This document shows, one piece after another, positions 37,320 to 45,716 of a stretch of 64,000 nt of DNA. A program made the translations under genes and the position numbers. Each line of letters starts with the position of its first letter. The stretch's first letter is position 1. This stretch comes from Flavobacterium sp. HSC-32F16 (GTDB taxonomy: Bacteria > Bacteroidota > Bacteroidia > Flavobacteriales > Flavobacteriaceae): assembly GCF_024171645.1 (NCBI RefSeq), contig NZ_JALKAC010000003.1:420194-484193 (forward strand). Reading direction: 5' to 3'. The notes under the pieces are model-generated. The model ran no database searches. It was not told the origin of the DNA and was given only the letters and a program-made list of their open reading frames with translations.

Positions 37320-37405
37320 AAAATGTTTTTTAATGTTGGTTGGTTAATTAACTGATCGCATTTATTCTACCGGGAAATGTTGGCGCATTTTCCGGTTTTT
37401 TTTTT
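37320..37405 (+). ncRNA. candidate antisense RNA in the susC leader (DonS-like)
   Basis: A strong intrinsic terminator (37369-37405) is oriented on the plus strand although no plus-strand gene precedes it. It lies between fecR and susC, within the leader of the sigma-controlled susC. A small RNA made from the plus strand near the susC start and ended here would be antisense to the leader. A TACTTTTA at 37313-37320 resembles a -7 box but no good -33 was seen, so the 5' end is a guess. The layout recalls DonS, an antisense RNA of sigma/anti-sigma PULs in Bacteroides. Confidence 0.4.
37369..37405 (+). terminator. plus-strand intrinsic terminator in the fecR-susC gap
   Basis: ACCGGGAAATG (37369-37379) pairs with CATTTTCCGGT (37386-37396), one G-U pair, followed by ten T's. 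It is a textbook terminator on the plus strand only; on the minus strand the run is A's before the stem. Confidence 0.8.
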
Positions 37406-37482
37406 ATAATAACGATCCCTTTCTTTTTGGATTTTTGTTACATAGGCATTCTAGATTTCTGATTTTAGATTTATCCTGCTTC

Positions 37483-37552
37483 TATTCTCTTCTCTATATT
37501 CTCTTCTCTATATTCTTTTCTCTATATTCTTTTCTCTCTATTCTTTATTCTC
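37483..37552. repeat. 14-bp tandem repeat, five units
   Basis: TATTCTCTTCTCTA is repeated head to tail five times (37483, 37497, 37511, 37525, 37539), the first two identical and the rest with one to three changes. It abuts the fecR stop codon at 37553. On the mRNA strand it is purine-rich. It may be a slippage-prone minisatellite between fecR and susC. Confidence 0.85.
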
Positions 37553-38704
37553 TTACTTAATAGTTATTTTATCCCTGTCTATATTGTAATCTATTGCGTA
37601 GCTGTCGCTAAAATATTTTAAAACCACTTCAATAGGTTCGTTATCAAAACGGGCGTTGAAAATCTCTTTGCCCAGCATTTTATTTCTGTTGATAAAAGTG
37701 ACATTGTAATGACGTTCCAGCTTTTTGATAATATCCTCAAACGAAGCATTTTTAAACACTAAACTTCCTTTTACCCAGGCTGTATAATAATCTGTATTAA
37801 CTTCTTCGGTTGTAATTTTTGACTGCCCTTTTATATTCGAACCTTTCATGCCAGGTTTTAAATACACTTGATCTTCGTTTGTTTTTTGATCTTTGTAGAG
37901 CGAAACTTTACCTTCGACCAAAACAACATTCGTACTTATATTTTCACTATACGTATCCACATTAAACTTAGTTCCCAGAACCTCAACATTTACATTTTGC
38001 GTATTTACCGTAAACGGATGTGCTTTATCTTTCTCAACTTCAAAATAAGCTTCACCGAGTAAATTCACTTGTCGGTTTTGATTTTTGACAAACTGAACCG
38101 GATATCGCAGTGAAGTTCCGGCATTTAAATACACAACTGTTCCGTCTGATAATTGAACTTCAAACTTTTTCCCGTACGGAATTTTGATTGTATTGTAAAC
38201 CAATTCTCCATTTGAATAGGTTTTGTTGTAAACCAATCTGTTTTTTTCCTGTTTCCCAATTATGTTTCCCTTTTCGTCTTTTACATTTCCTGCCTCATTT
38301 GGGTCAAGATTCTGAGATTGACTTCCAATTTGAAGTACGATTTCATCTTCTCTCGGAATTACAACATTTTGTTTTGGATTTGATATGGCATTCGAACTTT
38401 TATAAAAATAAAATCCGCCTAAAGCCACAATCAAAATCGCCGCATATTTGTAATACGATGAAAACCTTCTTTTGTAAAACACATTATTTTCTTTTTGAAT
38501 CCTATCCGAAAGCTGTTTTCTAACTTCGGTAGAATCAAAATTATTCATGGCTGTCTCTATTGCGTAATTGGTTTTTATAAAATCCTTAAACACAAGTTGG
38601 TTTTTATCCTCTTTTAACCATTCTGTCAAGGCTTCAATTTCCTCCTGACTCGCCTGATTTGTGATAAATTTAACAATTAATCTCTCTGACTTTTTTACTG
38701 TCAT
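37553..38704 (-). CDS. FecR-type anti-sigma factor
   Basis: 383 residues from the ATG at 38704 (MTVKKSERLIVKFITNQAS); a 13-residue upstream extension is rejected. The cytoplasmic N-terminal domain (about 1-75) holds the sigma factor; the transmembrane helix is AAILIVALGGFYFY (about 84-100). The periplasmic FecR domain (TIKIPYGKKFEVQLSDGTVVYLNAGTSLRYP region) and a C-terminal DUF4974/STN-like domain (SFEDIIKKLERHYNVTF) follow. It relays the signal from the STN domain of the downstream receptor to the divergent sigma factor. Confidence 0.94.
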   Translation of the reverse strand: MTVKKSERLIVKFITNQASQEEIEALTEWLKEDKNQLVFKDFIKTNYAIETAMNNFDSTEVRKQLSDRIQKENNVFYKRRFSSYYKYAAILIVALGGFYFYKSSNAISNPKQNVVIPREDEIVLQIGSQSQNLDPNEAGNVKDEKGNIIGKQEKNRLVYNKTYSNGELVYNTIKIPYGKKFEVQLSDGTVVYLNAGTSLRYPVQFVKNQNRQVNLLGEAYFEVEKDKAHPFTVNTQNVNVEVLGTKFNVDTYSENISTNVVLVEGKVSLYKDQKTNEDQVYLKPGMKGSNIKGQSKITTEEVNTDYYTAWVKGSLVFKNASFEDIIKKLERHYNVTFINRNKMLGKEIFNARFDNEPIEVVLKYFSDSYAIDYNIDRDKITIK

Positions 38705-38944
38705 TTTAGTTATTTTTAATATTATTACGAAGCCAAAAAACAAAACCCTAACAATTTGATAAAGTTTTTTTCATTTTGATGAATTTTTTATTTTTCACAA
38801 GTCTTTTCTTTCAATAAATACGACTAAATTGATAGAAGTTAAGAAGTAAATGCTTTTATCTTTGCCTTTTTTGATGCTTTATTTGTACTAATTTTCAAAT
38901 AGAAAATAAAAAAAACAGCGAATTTGATTCAAATTCAATCTCTC

Positions 38945-38977
38945 TTTAAGCGTTAAAAATTTTAATTTATATATTTG
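38945..38977 (+). promoter_or_regulatory. promoter of the sigma factor gene
   Basis: TATATTTG at 38970-38977 matches the Bacteroidota -7 box TAnnTTTG exactly, and CTTTAAG around 38944-38950 is a weak -33. The start codon is only 5 bp after the box, so the transcript would be leaderless or nearly so. Confidence 0.55.
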
Positions 38978-38982
38978 TTTCT

Positions 38983-39588
38983 ATGATAAATGCTGATTAC
39001 AACAATAATGATGTATTAATTGAGTCTCTACGAAACGGAGATGAAGGCGCATACACTTATTTAATCGACACATATCATCATAAGCTTTGCGTTTATGCTA
39101 ACAGCTTAGTAAAAAATGTTTACAGTGCCGAAGATATTGTACAAAATGTTTTTATCAAGGTTTGGGAACAGCGCACAAGACTAAAAACAGATCATGCCTT
39201 AAAAAGTTTTCTGTACAAACTGGTTTACAATGAATTTATTGATTTGTACAGAAAAAACCAATCCTTGTTTTCATTAGAAAAATCGTATTACGATGCTTTG
39301 AACGGAATTGTTCAGGAAGATGATTCTGAAGCTTTTCAAAGAGTTTTAAATGCGGTGAACAAAGAAATTCAAAATCTGCCTCCAAAATGCAAAGAGGTTT
39401 TTATTTTGAGTAAAAAAGAAGGTTTAACCAATATCGAAATCGCAGAACATTTAGATGTTTCGATAAAAACGGTTGAAGCTCAGATTACAAAAGCTTTTTC
39501 TATTTTAAGAACTTCGTTGGAAGAAAAAGTAAAAAGTGTTCTGTTTGTGTTATTTTCGACTAAAAAAAAATTCAGACTAAATATTTAA
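38983..39588 (+). CDS. ECF-type RNA polymerase sigma factor
   Basis: 201 residues. Sigma region 2 (about 20-90: AEDIVQNVFIKVWEQR and LYKLVYNEFIDLYRK) and region 4 (about 130-185: LPPKCKEVFILSKKEGLTNIEIAEHLDVSIKTVEAQ, seen in parts) are clear. It is divergent from fecR and should transcribe the susCD-thioredoxin-peptidase array when the receptor signals. The C-terminal tail is hydrophobic and basic (VKSVLFVLFSTKKKF), a little longer than usual. Confidence 0.94.
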   Translation: MINADYNNNDVLIESLRNGDEGAYTYLIDTYHHKLCVYANSLVKNVYSAEDIVQNVFIKVWEQRTRLKTDHALKSFLYKLVYNEFIDLYRKNQSLFSLEKSYYDALNGIVQEDDSEAFQRVLNAVNKEIQNLPPKCKEVFILSKKEGLTNIEIAEHLDVSIKTVEAQITKAFSILRTSLEEKVKSVLFVLFSTKKKFRLNI

Positions 39589-39600
39589 TCTGAATTTTTT
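39563..39600. terminator. bidirectional terminator after the sigma gene
   Basis: TTCAGACTAAAT (39571-39582) pairs with ATTTAATCTGAA (39583-39594) with one wobble pair, flanked by an A-run and a T-run. It overlaps the end of the sigma gene and serves the convergent gene ending at 39604. Confidence 0.8.
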
Positions 39601-39603
39601 GAC

Positions 39604-39954
39604 TTATTGATTTAAAGCATAAATAAATCCTATTCCCTTTTTTCCGTTTTCGAGTTCATATTCTGTTTGAATTCGCGTATAACCATCGCCTTCAAACTCG
39701 TCGAGATAATCCCAATGTGAAAGTAAATCTTTTGAGAAAAGAACATAACAATTAATAGTTTCAGCCTCTTGAGTATCTACAGGAATAAATCCATGATATC
39801 CTAAAGACGATCCCCAGCCTCCTTCCTGCAGTTTTCCTCTTATAGCTGCTTTTTGCCAGTCTCCTTTAATAGAATCCATAATCGAATGATTGGATTCGCC
39901 AGGTGCCAGCGAACCATAAATAATTAAAGCCGAAATTGATTCCAAATTACTCAT
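39604..39954 (-). CDS. gamma-glutamylcyclotransferase-like (AIG2/GGCT fold) protein
   Basis: 116 residues. YGSLAPGESN is the family's substrate-binding YGSL loop, and LDEFEGDGYTR carries the probable catalytic glutamate (about Glu89). It is a small cytoplasmic enzyme likely to cyclise a gamma-glutamyl compound, releasing 5-oxoproline. Members vary in substrate, so the exact reaction is open. It is single on the minus strand. Confidence 0.85.
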   Translation of the reverse strand: MSNLESISALIIYGSLAPGESNHSIMDSIKGDWQKAAIRGKLQEGGWGSSLGYHGFIPVDTQEAETINCYVLFSKDLLSHWDYLDEFEGDGYTRIQTEYELENGKKGIGFIYALNQ

Positions 39955-39987
39955 TGTCTATATTCTTTAGTAATTATCTATATTTTT

Positions 39988-40014
39988 CCTCTTTCCTCTT
40001 TCCTCTTTCCTCTC
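39988..40014. repeat. CCTCTTT tandem repeat
   Basis: Three exact CCTCTTT units (39988-40008) plus a partial fourth, in the gap between the MBL gene stop and the cyclotransferase start. Like 37483-37552 it is pyrimidine-rich on the plus strand and intergenic. Confidence 0.7.
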
Positions 40015-40026
40015 TCTCTTCAAAAA

Positions 40027-40749
40027 CTAAAATTCTAAAACCGGTGTTTTCATATCATGATACAAAAGTACTTTCCAGTTTTCGTCTTTAGCCTGCTGTT
40101 CCCATTTTTTACGTGATTCCATAGCACGTTTTCCGTCAAAATCTGTTTTGTAAGCTACGTGCATAGATAAATATACTTTTTGAGGTAAATCATCGGCACC
40201 ATAAAAAACAATTTCATCATCGGCTTTGATCCAGAAAACCTGATGAAATTTGGTATGTCCAGCCGAAACTTCGTAGAAAATTTCATCAGTAATAGTACCG
40301 CTGTCATTATCCATTAATTCAACATTGGAAAGTTTTTTCAGCTGATTCAATATTTCAAAAACATACGACGGATTATTGACTTGTTCTAAAGCAAAATCTA
40401 TTTCTCTTTTTTGAATATAAATCTTTGCATTTGGAAAATTTTGAATAAAATTACCGTTTTCAAAATAACCAATTCCTTCGATATGATCTTTATGAAGATG
40501 AGAAACCAAGACTTTTGTAATTAGATTTGGTTCGATATTATTCTTTTTAAGCATTTGATGAATAAAAGGAATTCCATCATTTACAAATCCTAAACCGAAA
40601 TCTAACAATATAACGTCATTTTCTGTAATAATCACAAAAGGCTGAATTGCCATTTTTAGTCCCGGATCATTTGTTTTTTCTGTTATAAGTTTGAATTCTT
40701 TTTTAGAATCGGCGATATAATTTCCTTCTTGTAAAGCTATAATTTTCAT
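40027..40749 (-). CDS. MBL-fold metallo-hydrolase
   Basis: 240 residues from the ATG at 40749 (MKIIALQEG); an upstream ATG adds eight unlikely residues. SHLHKDHIEG is the HxHxDH zinc motif, followed by a third His in SAGHTKFHQ and an Asp in YGADDLPQ. The layout resembles the group containing N-acyl-homoserine lactonases and related lactamases, but the substrate is unknown. No signal peptide. It is divergent from the LysR gene, which probably controls it. Confidence 0.85.
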   Translation of the reverse strand: MKIIALQEGNYIADSKKEFKLITEKTNDPGLKMAIQPFVIITENDVILLDFGLGFVNDGIPFIHQMLKKNNIEPNLITKVLVSHLHKDHIEGIGYFENGNFIQNFPNAKIYIQKREIDFALEQVNNPSYVFEILNQLKKLSNVELMDNDSGTITDEIFYEVSAGHTKFHQVFWIKADDEIVFYGADDLPQKVYLSMHVAYKTDFDGKRAMESRKKWEQQAKDENWKVLLYHDMKTPVLEF

Positions 40750-40797
40750 TTTGTTACTTGCTTTAATTTGCAATACAGCAAAGTTCTTAAGAATTTC

Positions 40798-40805
40798 TAT
40801 ATTTG
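40798..40805 (+). promoter_or_regulatory. -7 box of the LysR gene with an adjacent palindrome
   Basis: TATATTTG matches the Bacteroidota -7 consensus, 47 bp before the LysR start. TTCTTAAGAA (40784-40793) just upstream is a perfect palindrome in the divergent region and could be the LysR site. No TTTG at the correct spacing was found. Confidence 0.5.
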
Positions 40806-40852
40806 TAAAACCTTATTTTTCGATAAAATCAATCGATAAAACCGATTTAGAA

Positions 40853-41728
40853 ATGGAACTCAGACAGCTCAAATATTTTCTTAAAGCTAAGGAATTATTG
40901 AATTTTACCGAAGCAGCTTCGGTACTTTTTATAAGTCAAAGTACTTTATCACAGCAAATTAAACAATTGGAAGATGAATTGCAAGTACCTCTTTTTAACC
41001 GAATTGGAAAACGAATTACACTTACAGAAGCCGGAAATTTATTTTCGGTTTATGCACAGCAGTCCATAAGCAAAGCTTCTGACGGACTTGAAGTATTAAA
41101 AGATTTAAATAATCTTGAAGCTGGAAAAATTGCTATCGGCGTAACATATGCTTTACGTCATGTGGTAACAAAAGCTTTGATTGTTTTTAGTTCTGAGTAT
41201 CCTAAAATTCAATTCCAGATTGTTTTTGGAACTTCGCAGGAATTAATTCAAAAACTGAATCTTTTTGAACTGGATGTAATTTTGACTTTTGAAGAAATTG
41301 CTTCTGAAGCACATTTTAAATATCGGGAATTGTTTACTTCTCCAATGGCTTTGGTTACTTCATCTGAAACGCCGTTTATTCACAAAAAAAACATTTCTCT
41401 TGATGAGGTAAGTTCATTACCGCTTGCACTTCCGTCGAGTGGCTTTAGTACTACTCAATTTATCAATAAAGCTTTTGAAAAAAACAATTTAAATCCAAAA
41501 GTGACGATTGAGATCAATGATATTCCTACTTTACTGGAATTAATTAAAACTGGAAAGTGGCATACCATCTTAACAAAAACAACTATTGAAAACGAAAATG
41601 AGTTATTTGCAATCCCCATAAAAGGAGAAAATATGACCCGAACTGCAATGCTTATTTCTCTTAAAGAAGTGTACGAGAAAAAGGCGGTTATTGCATTTTT
41701 GAAAACTCTTATGAAGAATTTGAATTAG
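40853..41728 (+). CDS. LysR-family transcriptional regulator
   Basis: 291 residues from the ATG at 40853 (MELRQLKYFLKAKELLNF), the standard LysR opening; the 34 codons upstream are noncoding. The HTH covers about 3-60 (AASVLFISQSTLSQQIKQLE) and the effector domain about 88-290. It is divergent from the MBL hydrolase, the usual layout for a regulator and its target. Confidence 0.93.
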   Translation: MELRQLKYFLKAKELLNFTEAASVLFISQSTLSQQIKQLEDELQVPLFNRIGKRITLTEAGNLFSVYAQQSISKASDGLEVLKDLNNLEAGKIAIGVTYALRHVVTKALIVFSSEYPKIQFQIVFGTSQELIQKLNLFELDVILTFEEIASEAHFKYRELFTSPMALVTSSETPFIHKKNISLDEVSSLPLALPSSGFSTTQFINKAFEKNNLNPKVTIEINDIPTLLELIKTGKWHTILTKTTIENENELFAIPIKGENMTRTAMLISLKEVYEKKAVIAFLKTLMKNLN

Positions 41729-41749
41729 TTTAAAAAAAAATAAAAACTT

Positions 41750-41787
41750 AAAAAAAAATCCCCTCCAACAAACTTTGGAAGAGATTT
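41750..41787 (-). terminator. intrinsic terminator of the transaldolase gene
   Basis: On the minus strand AAATCTCTTCCAA pairs with TTGGAGGGGATTT through two G-U pairs and runs into eight T's. It is 33 bp after the transaldolase stop and also lies downstream of the convergent LysR gene. Confidence 0.75.
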
Positions 41788-41819
41788 CTAAAAGAATAAA
41801 TGAATGAGCTTTAAATCAA

Positions 41820-42476
41820 TTACAAATTCATTTTTTTAGCATCTTCAACAAATTGTTTTAAACCGATATCTGTCAAAGGATGTTTTAATAAACCTTTTAT
41901 TGCCGAAAGAGGTCCAGTCATAACATCTGATCCAACTTTGGCACAATTTACAATATGCATAGTATGTCTTACTGAAGCAGATAATATTTGAGTTTGATAA
42001 TCGTAATTGTCGTAGATTTCTCTAATTTCAGCAATTAAATGCATTCCATCTGTTGAAACATCATCGAGTCTTCCTAAAAATGGCGAAACATAAGCAGCTC
42101 CGGCTTTGGCAGCCAATAATGCCTGCCCTGCAGAAAACACTAAAGTCACATTGGTTTTAATGCCTTTAGACGAAAAATATTTACAGGCTTTTATACCATC
42201 GCCAATCATAGGCAGTTTCACTACAATCTGCGGATGCAAAGCAGCAAGCTCTTCTCCTTCTCTTATCATTCCGTCAAAATCGGTTGAGATTACTTCGGCA
42301 GAAACATCGCCGTCAACGATATTGCAAATGTCTAAATAATGTTTCAGGATATTATCCTTTCCGGTAATTCCTTCTTTTGCCATTAAAGACGGATTGGTGG
42401 TTACGCCGTCTAAAACGCCTAAAGCCTGTGCCTCTTCAATATCCTGAAGATTGGCAGTGTCAATAAAAAATTTCAT
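41820..42476 (-). CDS. small transaldolase (TalC/fructose-6-phosphate aldolase subfamily)
   Basis: 218 residues, the length of the short TalC/Fsa type. The Schiff-base lysine is Lys87 in [19 protein letters not shown] opens the barrel and [13 protein letters not shown] follows. Both transaldolases and F6P aldolases share these features. Next to xylA/xylB a transaldolase in the pentose phosphate pathway is the natural reading. It is separated from xylA by a 421-bp gap and so has its own promoter. Confidence 0.9.
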   Translation of the reverse strand: MKFFIDTANLQDIEEAQALGVLDGVTTNPSLMAKEGITGKDNILKHYLDICNIVDGDVSAEVISTDFDGMIREGEELAALHPQIVVKLPMIGDGIKACKYFSSKGIKTNVTLVFSAGQALLAAKAGAAYVSPFLGRLDDVSTDGMHLIAEIREIYDNYDYQTQILSASVRHTMHIVNCAKVGSDVMTGPLSAIKGLLKHPLTDIGLKQFVEDAKKMNL

Positions 42477-42514
42477 GTTTTTTGGTTTAAGTTAAAAGTA
42501 ATTTTGCGTAAAAA

Positions 42515-42547
42515 AACTTTGTCAAAGTTTTAAAATTTGACAAAGTT
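42515..42547. repeat. AACTTTGTCAAA inverted repeat
   Basis: AACTTTGTCAAA (42515-42526) and TTTGACAAAGTT (42536-42547) form a perfect 12-bp stem with a 9-base loop, about 40 bp upstream of the transaldolase start. Either a dispersed hairpin or a regulatory leader structure. The rest of gap 42477-42897 is AT-rich without genes, apart from the palindrome at 42846. Confidence 0.6.
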
Positions 42548-42845
42548 CTCAGTGTTGTAGTAAGTAAAAATGTGCATTTAGATCGATTTTGCTCTTCAAA
42601 AAACCTTCAATAAAAAAATCCTCACTTATTATTTTATCAAACTGACCTTTTCTGTTTCGATTTTAAAAAATAGTAACTAAACCTTCAATCTATTTTTATT
42701 AAATCTCAATGCGAAAAAAGCCATAATCTTAATACACATTTTCAAGTTTTTAATCTGAAGTAAGTTTTTAAAAATATTAACTTTTAACGGCTGTCATATT
42801 AAATTAAACTCTTTTAGATATTTGCCTCACTAACTATTTTGTAGA

Positions 42846-42876
42846 AACCTAACAGGTTTTCAAAACCTGTCAGGTT
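42846..42876. repeat. AACCTAACAGGTTTTC palindrome
   Basis: AACCTAACAGGTTTT faces AAAACCTGTCAGGTT with two mismatches, 22 bp after the xylA stop. Same family as 2763-2795. It could act as a 3' hairpin for the xylA transcript. Confidence 0.65.
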
Positions 42877-42897
42877 GGATATTACAATCTAAACCAA

Positions 42898-44223
42898 TTA
42901 AATATATTGGTTGATGATGTTTTCGAACAATTCTTGTTTACCGCTTTGAAGATTTAATTCTCCATTTTCGTGAGCGATAGTATAAAGATCTTTAAGGTTT
43001 AATTTTCCGTCAGCAAAATCTTTACCTTTTCCAGAATCGAATGAGCTGTATCTTTCTGTTCTTAATTTTTCGTAAGGAGAAGAAGTGATAATTTTATCTG
43101 CAGTCAATAAAGCTCTTGCAAAAGTATCAGCACCGCCAATGTGCGCTAAGAAAACATCTTCTAAGTCTGTAGAATTTCTTCTGATTTTAGCATCGAAGTT
43201 AACTCCACCTCCTTGTAAACCGCCAGCTTTTAAGAAAACTAACATGGCTTCTGTAGTTTCTTGGATATTATTTGGGAACTGGTCTGTATCCCATCCGTTT
43301 TGATAATCTCCTCTGTTCGCATCAATACTTCCTAACATTCCTGCTTTTGCAGCCACTTCTAATTCATGTTGGAAAGTATGCTGCGCCAATGTAGCGTGAT
43401 TTACTTCGATATTGATTTTAAAATCTTTGTCTAAACCATAATTTTTCAAGAATCCGATTGCTGTAGCCGAGTCAAAATCGTATTGGTGTTTTGATGGCTC
43501 CATTGGTTTTGGTTCGATAAAGAAAGTTCCTTTAAAACCTTGAGATCTTGCGTAGTCTCTAGACATTGCTAAGAATTGTGCCATGTGGTCTAATTCTCTT
43601 CCCATATCTGTGTTTAGTAAAGACATATAACCTTCTCTACCACCCCAGAATACATAGTTTTCTCCACCTAAAGCAATTGTTGCATCAAGCGCTAATTTTA
43701 CTTGTCCGCCGGCTCTTGCCACTACATTAAAATCTGGATTTGTAGCCGCTCCATTCATGAATCTTGGGTTTGAAAAACAGTTTGAAGTTCCCCAAAGCAA
43801 TTTAATTCCAGAATCTGCTTTTTTCTGTTTTAAGTAATCTGTAATAAAAGCCAAACGTTTTTCTGATTCTGCGAAAGTTGCTCCTTCAGCAATCAAATCG
43901 TAATCGTGGAAACAGAAATAATCAAATCCCATTTTGCTGATAAATTCAAAAGCAGCATCAGCTTTATCTTTTGCAGCCTGATACGGATCTGAAGACTGAT
44001 CCCAAGCGAATTGCTGTGTACCTGGTCCGAATGGATCACTTCCTTGTCCGCAGAAAGTATGCCAATACGCAATAGCAAATTTAAAGTGCTCGCGCATTGT
44101 TTTTCCAGCTACAACTTGGTCTGGATTGTAATATTTAAATGCCAACGGATTATCAGATTCTTTTCCTTCAAATTTAATTTGGCCAATACCTTTGTAGTAT
44201 TCTTTATCTCCTAAAACTATCAT
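42898..44223 (-). CDS. xylA: xylose isomerase
   Basis: 441 residues, full length for the class II (long) isomerases. [15 protein letters not shown] contains the catalytic His; [28 protein letters not shown] and [22 protein letters not shown] segments supply metal ligands, and [16 protein letters not shown] closes the site. It converts D-xylose to D-xylulose in the cytoplasm. It follows xylB by 9 bp. Confidence 0.97.
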   Translation of the reverse strand: MIVLGDKEYYKGIGQIKFEGKESDNPLAFKYYNPDQVVAGKTMREHFKFAIAYWHTFCGQGSDPFGPGTQQFAWDQSSDPYQAAKDKADAAFEFISKMGFDYFCFHDYDLIAEGATFAESEKRLAFITDYLKQKKADSGIKLLWGTSNCFSNPRFMNGAATNPDFNVVARAGGQVKLALDATIALGGENYVFWGGREGYMSLLNTDMGRELDHMAQFLAMSRDYARSQGFKGTFFIEPKPMEPSKHQYDFDSATAIGFLKNYGLDKDFKINIEVNHATLAQHTFQHELEVAAKAGMLGSIDANRGDYQNGWDTDQFPNNIQETTEAMLVFLKAGGLQGGGVNFDAKIRRNSTDLEDVFLAHIGGADTFARALLTADKIITSSPYEKLRTERYSSFDSGKGKDFADGKLNLKDLYTIAHENGELNLQSGKQELFENIINQYI

Positions 44224-44232
44224 TTGATTTTT

Positions 44233-45714
44233 TTATTTATTTGTTAATATTAATTCTAATTCTTGTTTCCATTTTTTATATGCCGTTTCGTATTCCTCTT
44301 TATTTTTTAGAGGCAAAAAGGTCATTACGTGATCGTTTGTTGTAATTCCTGAACCAAATTTTTCAAAGTCACCATCTGTCAAGCCTACTGCTCTTGCTGC
44401 TCCTACTGCTCCGGTTGTATTGTAAATTTCAATTTCATGTCCAATTAATGTTGCAACTGTATTAGAGAAAATTTCGGAACGGAATAAATTATCATTTCCA
44501 GCTCTAATCACATTAATAGTTGCATTATCATCTTTTAGGCATTCCATTCCGTAAACAAAAGAAAATGCAATTGCTTCCAAAGATGCTCTGAATAAATGCG
44601 CGTTGGTATGAATATTAAAATTCAGGTTTAAAATATGTGATCCAATGTTTTTATTATTGAACATTCTTTCAGCACCATTTCCAAACGGAATGACAACCAA
44701 TCCTTGCGAACCTACATTTATCTGAGATGCTTTTTCATTCATTTCTTCATAGGATTCATTTCCGATATTATTTCGCATCCATCGGTATTGGATTCCTGCT
44801 CCGTTTATATTCAGTAATTTTCCAACTCTCGGATTTGATTCCGCATAATTCACATGAACGAAGTTGTTTACACGAGTACTTTTTCCTGAATTTGTTTCTG
44901 TCACGGCATAGAAAACGCCCGAAGTCCCACCTGTTGCCGCAACTTCTCCCGGACGAAGCACGTTTAATGACAAAGCATTATTAGGCTGATCTCCCGCTCT
45001 GTACACAATCGGAATTCCTGCTGGCAATCCAGATTCTGCAGAAGCTTTTTCAGTAACAACCCCTTGATTCGTAAAATTCTCTACTATTTTTGGAGTTAAT
45101 GCTGTATCAATTCCATAATATTCTAAAAGCCAGTCGGCTACTTTATTTTCTTTATAATCCCAAAGCATCCCTTCAGACAAACCATTTTTGGTTGTCGTTA
45201 CTTCGCCTGTTAATTTCAAAGCAATGTAATCTCCCGGAAGCATGTATTTAGCAATTTTATTGTAAAGCTGAGGTTCGTTTTCTTTTACCCATTTCAGTTT
45301 CGAAGCGGTGAAATTCCCTGGCGAATTCAATAAATGCGACATGCATTTTTCTTCTCCAATTTCGGCGAAAGCGGTATTCCCAATTTCAACCGCACGGCTG
45401 TCGCACCAGATAATCGAATTTCGAAGTGCGTTTCCTGCTTCATCCACAACCACCAATCCGTGCATTTGGTACGAAATTCCAATTCCCTGAATTTTCGATG
45501 CATCAATATTAGCTTCTTTAATGGCTCTTTTCGTTGCCGTACAAATGTACTGCCACCAGATTTCAGGATCCTGTTCTGCCCAGTCCGGGTGAATCGAAAG
45601 GATTTCCATTTCGTTCTGCGGCTCATTCAGAACGATTACTTTTTTACCCGTTTCTGCTTCTACCAAGGCTGCCTTGACAGAAGAACTTCCAATATCATAT
45701 CCGATATAATACAT
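44233..45714 (-). CDS. xylB: xylulokinase, FGGY family
   Basis: 493 residues from the ATG at 45714 (MYYIGYDIGSSSVKAALVE); the 15 codons before it overlap the regulator and are not used. DIGSSSVK is the ATP phosphate loop, and RAGDQPNNALSLN carries the catalytic Asp. ATGGTSGVFYAV is the second phosphate motif. It phosphorylates D-xylulose. It begins 2 bp after the GntR regulator's stop, so the order in the transcript is regulator-xylB-xylA. Confidence 0.96.
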   Translation of the reverse strand: MYYIGYDIGSSSVKAALVEAETGKKVIVLNEPQNEMEILSIHPDWAEQDPEIWWQYICTATKRAIKEANIDASKIQGIGISYQMHGLVVVDEAGNALRNSIIWCDSRAVEIGNTAFAEIGEEKCMSHLLNSPGNFTASKLKWVKENEPQLYNKIAKYMLPGDYIALKLTGEVTTTKNGLSEGMLWDYKENKVADWLLEYYGIDTALTPKIVENFTNQGVVTEKASAESGLPAGIPIVYRAGDQPNNALSLNVLRPGEVAATGGTSGVFYAVTETNSGKSTRVNNFVHVNYAESNPRVGKLLNINGAGIQYRWMRNNIGNESYEEMNEKASQINVGSQGLVVIPFGNGAERMFNNKNIGSHILNLNFNIHTNAHLFRASLEAIAFSFVYGMECLKDDNATINVIRAGNDNLFRSEIFSNTVATLIGHEIEIYNTTGAVGAARAVGLTDGDFEKFGSGITTNDHVMTFLPLKNKEEYETAYKKWKQELELILTNK

Positions 45715-45716
45715 AC

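Noticed and set aside
37483..37552. CRISPR array suspected from regular repeats
   Set aside because: Units are contiguous 14-mers without spacers and no cas genes are present.
42515..42547. Riboswitch in the transaldolase leader
   Set aside because: Only a single simple hairpin; no conserved riboswitch core could be recognised.
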